Source of the DNA: an uncultured Eubacteriales bacterium
Lineage (GTDB): Bacteria; Bacillota; Clostridia; Oscillospirales; Oscillospiraceae
Assembly: GCA_900549485.1 (NCBI GenBank)
Contig: UROG01000019.1
Location: 1 to 45,828, forward strand
Direction: 5' to 3'
DNA length: 45,828 nt
Position numbers and translations under genes: made by a program. The notes below the pieces were generated by a model that had not been told where the DNA came from, did no database searches, and was given only the letters and a program-made list of their open reading frames with translations. Positions 42,252 to 45,828 of the stretch are shown here, one piece after another. Every line of letters starts with the position of its first letter. The stretch's first letter is position 1.

Positions 42252-42596
42252 GCCTATTCTTTTTCCCGTGCTAACTGACACGGTTAATGAGAGGATGAAC
42301 CTTCCTCACACAACTGAATAGCGGGTAACTCGGAGTGCTTGGCAGGGAGCCAAGCAACAGGTACGCCAAGACTTTTCCATAAGGAAAACGAGCGACAACT
42401 ACTCATGCCGCAGGTGGGGACAAGCCATCTCCACGGCCACGATCTGCAACGGGCCACAAGGAATAAGTTGGCAACTTATTCGCTCCGATTTGCCGCACAA
42501 TCCAGCGGGGACGCTGACGGAAAAAACAGTTGTCTTGTGACAGGCCAAACATATAGCGTCAGCGCCCCCAACTTTATAAGAAAGAAGGTCTTGACT
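42252..42596 (+). other. Structured leader of the element's small genes
   Basis: No gene is supported, although a frame is open from 42339. It has several hairpins: GCTTGGC/GCCAAGC (42339-42357), GAATAAGTT/AACTTATTC (42461-42481 region) and CGCTGACG/CGTCAGCG (42512-42564). Such leaders occur before regulatory genes in integrative elements. Confidence 0.45.
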
Positions 42597-42767
42597 ATGA
42601 ATGAGGAATGGAGCAACGACGCTTGCCGTGGCTATGTTATCAAAGCCATGGAAAACTGCGGGTTCCACGCAAAGGACATTCATCAGGTGCTCGTTGAGCT
42701 TTATGAAGTCTTTGATTTCTGCGCTGTTGAGGAGGCGGCGCACTACTACGAAAATTGGCAATATTGA
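42597..42767 (+). CDS. Small mobile-element protein, unknown function
   Basis: The product is 56 residues, acidic, with YVIKAMENCGFHAKDIHQVL and a closing AAHYYENWQY. AGAAAGAAGG lies before the ATG. It stands between the sigma-like remnant and the recombinase. No DNA-binding motif is evident. Confidence 0.65.
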   Translation: MNEEWSNDACRGYVIKAMENCGFHAKDIHQVLVELYEVFDFCAVEEAAHYYENWQY

Positions 42768-42802
42768 CCTCGGGCCAAGTTGGCCCGAAGCGTGGAGAAG
42801 GA

Positions 42803-42845
42803 CGAAAGGACAGCACTCTTTGCCGGGTGCTGTCCTTTCGCTTTT
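42803..42845 (+). terminator. Terminator-like hairpin within the element
   Basis: CGAAAGGACAGCAC (42803-42816) and GTGCTGTCCTTTCG (42827-42840) form a perfect stem followed by CTTTT. Just before it, CGGGCCAAGTTGGCCCG (42771-42787) is a further perfect palindrome. Confidence 0.65.
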
Positions 42846-42904
42846 CCCCACAGGGACAATGCGGGAAATACTGGCAGTCAACCAACTACGCAAAGGAGGC
42901 TTCA

Positions 42905-43090
42905 ATGGTACAATCCGTTACTTATCAGAGTGAAACCAAAACCGTCCATTTTCAGGGGAAAAGCATTGTGCTGGAAAGTCTTACGCCGGTACTCTCTCCA
43001 AAGGAAAAGGAAAAGCGGAAAAAGGAGATTGAACGCTGTCTTTATGAGGTGTTCAGCAAGTACAGAAGGGCCAGCGATACCCCGGCTTGA
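42905..43090 (+). CDS. Small basic mobile-element protein, unknown function
   Basis: The product is 61 residues, basic, with a beta-like first half (VTYQSETKTVHFQGKSIV) and a helical KEKEKRKKEIERCLYEVF second half. AAAGGAGG precedes the ATG. It is 86 bp before the recombinase. Family not recognised. Confidence 0.65.
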   Translation: MVQSVTYQSETKTVHFQGKSIVLESLTPVLSPKEKEKRKKEIERCLYEVFSKYRRASDTPA

Positions 43091-43102
43091 CCATCGACAA
43101 CA

Positions 43103-43131
43103 TTGTCCTTCGGGGCTATCAATGGTATAAT
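43103..43131 (+). promoter_or_regulatory. Promoter of the recombinase gene
   Basis: TTGTCC (43103-43108), 17-bp spacer, TATAAT (43126-43131), 45 bp before the ATG. Confidence 0.7.
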
Positions 43132-43176
43132 ATACTTGTAGGTTGGTAGCTCCATTCCACAGGAAAGGAGCCCAAC

Positions 43177-44682
43177 ATGAATATCAGAGAAGATGTAATT
43201 TATGCAAGACAATCCGTAGACCGCAAGGACAGTATCAGCATTGAGAGCCAGATTGATTTCTGCAAGTATGAGTTGAAAGGCGGCAGTTGCCGGGTTTTCA
43301 AGGACAAGGGCTATTCCGGCAAGAACACCGACAGGCCCGAGTTTCAAAAGCTCCTTGGCGAGATACGCAAAGGCAAGGTACGCCGGGTAGTTGTCTACAA
43401 GCTGGACAGAATAAGCCGCTCCATTTTGGACTTTGCGAATATGATGGAGCTATTTCAGGAATACAATGTAGAGTTTGTTTCTTCCACAGAGAAGTTTGAC
43501 ACCTCGACCCCCATGGGCCGGGCCATGCTGAATATCTGTATCGTATTCGCCCAGCTTGAACGAGAGACAATTCAGAAGCGTGTCACAGACGCTTATTATT
43601 CCCGGTGCCTGAAAGGCTTTCACATGAGCGGTCAAGCTCCCTATGGCTTCGACTTGGAGCCGACGGTGGTTGAAAATATCCGCACAAAGATGATGGTAGC
43701 CGACCCCATAGCCGCAAGCCATGTACGCCTGATGTTTGAAATGTACGCCGAGCCCGAGACTTCCTTCGGAGATATTACCCGGTATTTTGAGGAACGGGGT
43801 ATCAAAGTATATGGGAAGTCATTGACCCGTTCTTACTTATCCCAGCTCTTACGCAACCCGGTCTATGCACAGGCTGACTTGGAAATGTACGAGTTTTTCA
43901 AAAGTCAGGGTACGGTGGTAGTCAATGACGCCGCCGACTTCGCCGGGACAAATGGCTGCTACCTCTATCAAGGCCGGGATGTGAAGGAGGACAAGGACAA
44001 GAGCCTGAAAGACCAGATCCTTGTGATTGCGCCCCATGAAGGCTTTGTATCTGCTGATGTTTGGCTGAGGTGTCGCAAGAAGTTGATGACAAACACCACT
44101 TTCCAGAATGGCCGCAAGGCCCGCAACACTTGGCTGGCCGGGAAAATCAAATGCGGGAAATGCGGGTACGCACTCAAAACGACCCACAATCCCTCTGGCT
44201 ATGAATACCTCCGTTGTTCCAAGCGGGCCGACCACAAGGGCTGTCCGGGGTGCGGTACTCTTCGCAAGACGGAGTTTGAGCAGTTCATTTTTACCGCTAT
44301 GGGAGAAAAGTTCCGGGAGTTCAAGCTGTTGCGGGGCGGCGAGGAAAAAGCAAACCCGAAAATCACCGCCTATCAGGTGGAGCTTGCACAGGTAGAGGCC
44401 GAGATTGAAAAACTGCTTGATACGCTGACCGGGGCCAACGCCACCTTGCTGGCCTACGCCAACAAGAAAATCGAGGATTTGGACAACCGCCGCAAAACGC
44501 TGTCCAAGGCGATAGCCGACTTGTCCGTTGAAACGCTGTCCTCCCAGCAGATTGAATTGCTGTCCGAGTATCTGGACGATTGGGAGAATATCAGCTTTGA
44601 GGACAAACGAAAAGCCGCTGACGGTCTGATTTCTTCAATCAGCGCAACCAGCGACTATGTAAAGATAGAGTGGAAAATCTGA
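43177..44682 (+). CDS. Large serine recombinase (site-specific integrase/excisionase)
   Basis: The product is 501 residues. The catalytic domain begins VIYARQSVDRKDSISIESQ with nucleophile Ser13, and continues with DKGYSGKNTDRPEFQ, YKLDRISRS and the long helix ERETIQKRVTDAY. A recombinase domain (APYGFDL... LLRNPVYAQAD) and a zinc ribbon (CGKCGYAL, CSKRADHKGCPGC) follow, then a coiled coil (about 390-440). Length fits the TnpX/Tn5397 TndX-like group of clostridial elements. AAAGGAG lies before the ATG. It is followed at once by a hairpin, and its 3' side is the probable element end. Confidence 0.93.
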   Translation: MNIREDVIYARQSVDRKDSISIESQIDFCKYELKGGSCRVFKDKGYSGKNTDRPEFQKLLGEIRKGKVRRVVVYKLDRISRSILDFANMMELFQEYNVEFVSSTEKFDTSTPMGRAMLNICIVFAQLERETIQKRVTDAYYSRCLKGFHMSGQAPYGFDLEPTVVENIRTKMMVADPIAASHVRLMFEMYAEPETSFGDITRYFEERGIKVYGKSLTRSYLSQLLRNPVYAQADLEMYEFFKSQGTVVVNDAADFAGTNGCYLYQGRDVKEDKDKSLKDQILVIAPHEGFVSADVWLRCRKKLMTNTTFQNGRKARNTWLAGKIKCGKCGYALKTTHNPSGYEYLRCSKRADHKGCPGCGTLRKTEFEQFIFTAMGEKFREFKLLRGGEEKANPKITAYQVELAQVEAEIEKLLDTLTGANATLLAYANKKIEDLDNRRKTLSKAIADLSVETLSSQQIELLSEYLDDWENISFEDKRKAADGLISSISATSDYVKIEWKI

Positions 44683-44700
44683 CACTCTTTCCACTCTATC
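44664..44700. terminator. Perfect 13-bp stem overlapping the recombinase stop
   Basis: GATAGAGTGGAAA (44664-44676) pairs with TTTCCACTCTATC (44688-44700) around 11 bases that contain the TGA stop. It can be a terminator or a recombinase-end repeat. Confidence 0.6.
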
Positions 44701-44715
44701 AAACCACTTGTTTCT

Positions 44716-45045
44716 TTATACCGCTTGTAGCCCCTTGTCCACCGTTGCTTCTGAACGTTGAGAATAAGCGACGCCCAACTCGCCTCCGAGTAGCGTGGTC
44801 ACAGCCTCGGCATAGCCGATGCCGTAATGCCGCTGGACGAAGCTGACGGCAGTGCCGCCTTTTTCCTCGGCATGATCGTACCACTCATTGCCGCGTATGG
44901 TCACGCTGTGGTCGCTGGCAAGGCGTTTATCCCTACCGGATGAAATAAGCCTTTCTCCACGGCTGCGGAGAAAGGCTTCAAGGTCAACAGAGGCAGCTTT
45001 CTGCTTCTGTTCGTCTGTGAAATGTATGTAGGTTAAGTTGATCAC
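44716..45045 (-). pseudogene. Truncated DUF3991/toprim-type (primase-like) mobilization protein
   Basis: The 109 residues match the N-terminal zinc-free primase-like part of DUF3991 proteins of conjugative elements (ASDHSVTIRGNEWYDHAEEKGGTAVSFVQRHYG, given here as SVTIRGNEWYDH and GGTAVSFVQRHYG). Such proteins normally run on for 200 or more residues with a toprim domain. Here the frame ends after GVAYSQRSEATVDKGLQAV, just beside the recombinase end, so the gene was cut by element insertion or deletion. The start is an uncertain GTG. Confidence 0.65.
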
Positions 45046-45057
45046 CTCTTCAAGATA

Positions 45058-45318
45058 TCATATATCCTCGCCCCAGAGATACTTCTGCCGCAGGTATTCA
45101 GCATGCTCCGGCGTTATTGCGCCGTCGTCTATCTGCGCAATGTTGATGCTGCCGTACAGTTCACCCCATAGGCAGTCCATGAGCGTCGAGCCATTTTCCA
45201 GCCCATCCTTGAATGCATCAAGGTCATGCTGGAGATACACTGGCAGGTCATGCTCATATAAGCGTTCACGATCTTCTCTGCTTAACTCTTTGTATGGCGG
45301 CAGTTGCCGAGCTTTCAT
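45058..45318 (-). CDS. Small acidic mobile-element protein
   Basis: The product is 86 residues: MKARQLPPYKELSREDRERL, VYLQHDLDAFKDGL and HAEYLRQKYLWGEDI. AAAGGGTGAT before the ATG at 45318 supports this start. Such proteins occur between relaxase and DUF3991 genes in clostridial elements; function unknown. Confidence 0.7.
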   Translation of the reverse strand: MKARQLPPYKELSREDRERLYEHDLPVYLQHDLDAFKDGLENGSTLMDCLWGELYGSINIAQIDDGAITPEHAEYLRQKYLWGEDI

Positions 45319-45376
45319 TTTTATCACCCTTTCGAGCAACACATTATACCCAAACGCACTGAAATAGCAACTGAAA

Positions 45377-45828
45377 CTAATACGCAGGCTTCGGATAATT
45401 TGCAGGATCCTCGTGGTCGTTCTCACGGTGACCGAGGGCAATTTTCCACTCCTGCAATTCTTTTCGACGCTTCCTGTCAAGCTGCAAGCCACGGTAACCG
45501 GAAGCACTGACGCTATCCCGAAAGATATTTCCCATGTGGTGAAGCATACGAATCATACAGGCAGAGACGGATTCAGGCGGTGGGGCACGATGCGCTGGTG
45601 TTGGTGGAGTACTGTGAGTCGAGGACAGCTCAGAACTTCCTGTGACTGACTTTGGTTCTGGCGCAGTTGGCTGTGTCTCATCACAGTTAATACCCTCATC
45701 CTGCAATTGCTCCATCATCTGCACTACCTCACGGATGACCATGTTGCGCACAGGCTTGAACTCCTTCTGCTGAGAGAGCGGCACGCGTTCAGGTTTCGCT
45801 TTCGAGTAAAAGCTAAAAACCTCATCCC
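45377..45828 (-). CDS. Partial gene leaving the window, possible relaxase C-terminus
   Basis: The frame is open to the window edge (DEVFSFYSKAKPERVPLSQQ begins it), so the start is outside. The visible 149 residues are low in structure: a Pro/Ser/Thr stretch (PTPAHRAPPPES), then a basic LDRKRRKELQEWKIALGHREN tail. Position upstream of the small protein and DUF3991 gene suggests the end of a mobilization relaxase, but no catalytic motif is visible. A GTG at 45784 could be mistaken for a start. Confidence 0.5.
   Translation of the reverse strand, partial: DEVFSFYSKAKPERVPLSQQKEFKPVRNMVIREVVQMMEQLQDEGINCDETQPTAPEPKSVTGSSELSSTHSTPPTPAHRAPPPESVSACMIRMLHHMGNIFRDSVSASGYRGLQLDRKRRKELQEWKIALGHRENDHEDPANYPKPAY

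Noticed and set aside
42339..42596. N-terminal extension of the 56-residue element protein
   Set aside because: The extension covers hairpin-rich leader sequence, and a ribosome site lies just before the internal ATG at 42597.

Overview
The window looks like a chromosome segment of a low-to-mid GC Gram-positive anaerobe of class Clostridia, probably Oscillospiraceae-like; this is inferred from gene content, since no rRNA or tRNA gene is present. Supporting signs are the ylxM-ffh-rpsP-khpA block, an ECF transporter core next to truA, a ClpE-type ATPase with an N-terminal zinc finger, a BspA-type leucine-rich-repeat surface protein, a sortase-like protein, AGGAGG-type ribosome binding sites, TTGACA/TATAAT promoters, and clostridial-type mobile element genes on the right.

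Layout. 1-9136: a small secreted protein, a rhomboid-like protein without the catalytic serine, rlmB, a large membrane protein resembling a degenerate P-type ATPase, two CNNM/CBS/CorC proteins in tandem, tspO and a sortase-like protein. 9137-13472: an FHA-domain membrane protein with a TPR-like region, a strongly structured intergenic RNA candidate (11329-11436), and an HflK/HflC-like SPFH pair behind a near-consensus promoter. 13474-19430: birA and an inositol-monophosphatase-family gene (minus strand), an RlmI-like methyltransferase, ecfA1-ecfA2-ecfT and truA. 19509-24112: a tight cluster cvpA-clpE-macro domain-rhomboid protease-TudS/DUF523. 24194-28859: a BspA-like surface protein whose promoter overlaps a (TA)n tract, a Na/Pi cotransporter with a PhoU-like tail, and hisS. 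29033-31624: ylxM-ffh-rpsP-khpA and a small unknown gene; the ylxM promoter carries two perfect inverted repeats. 31698-40324: an ABC import cluster of unknown substrate (DUF3798-type binding protein, double ATPase, two permeases, small membrane-anchored protein), then a MITE-like element and a very large solute-binding lipoprotein.

40430 to the right edge is accessory DNA: palindromic repeats, an ApeA-like HEPN antiphage ribonuclease gene whose 5' end runs into the antisense strand of a broken sigma-70-like gene, two small element proteins, a large serine recombinase, and the minus-strand remains of a mobilization module (truncated DUF3991-like protein, small protein, partial gene leaving the window). 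It reads as nested or rearranged integrative elements.

Strongest leads: the uncharacterised DUF3798 transport operon with its structured leader and intercistronic stem-loops; the candidate structured RNA at 11329-11436; the ClpE-macro-rhomboid-TudS cluster; the 5'-rearranged ApeA gene; a TA repeat placed to vary expression of a surface protein; and the palindromes on the SRP operon promoter. Everything was read by eye; family assignments come from recalled motifs, not searches.
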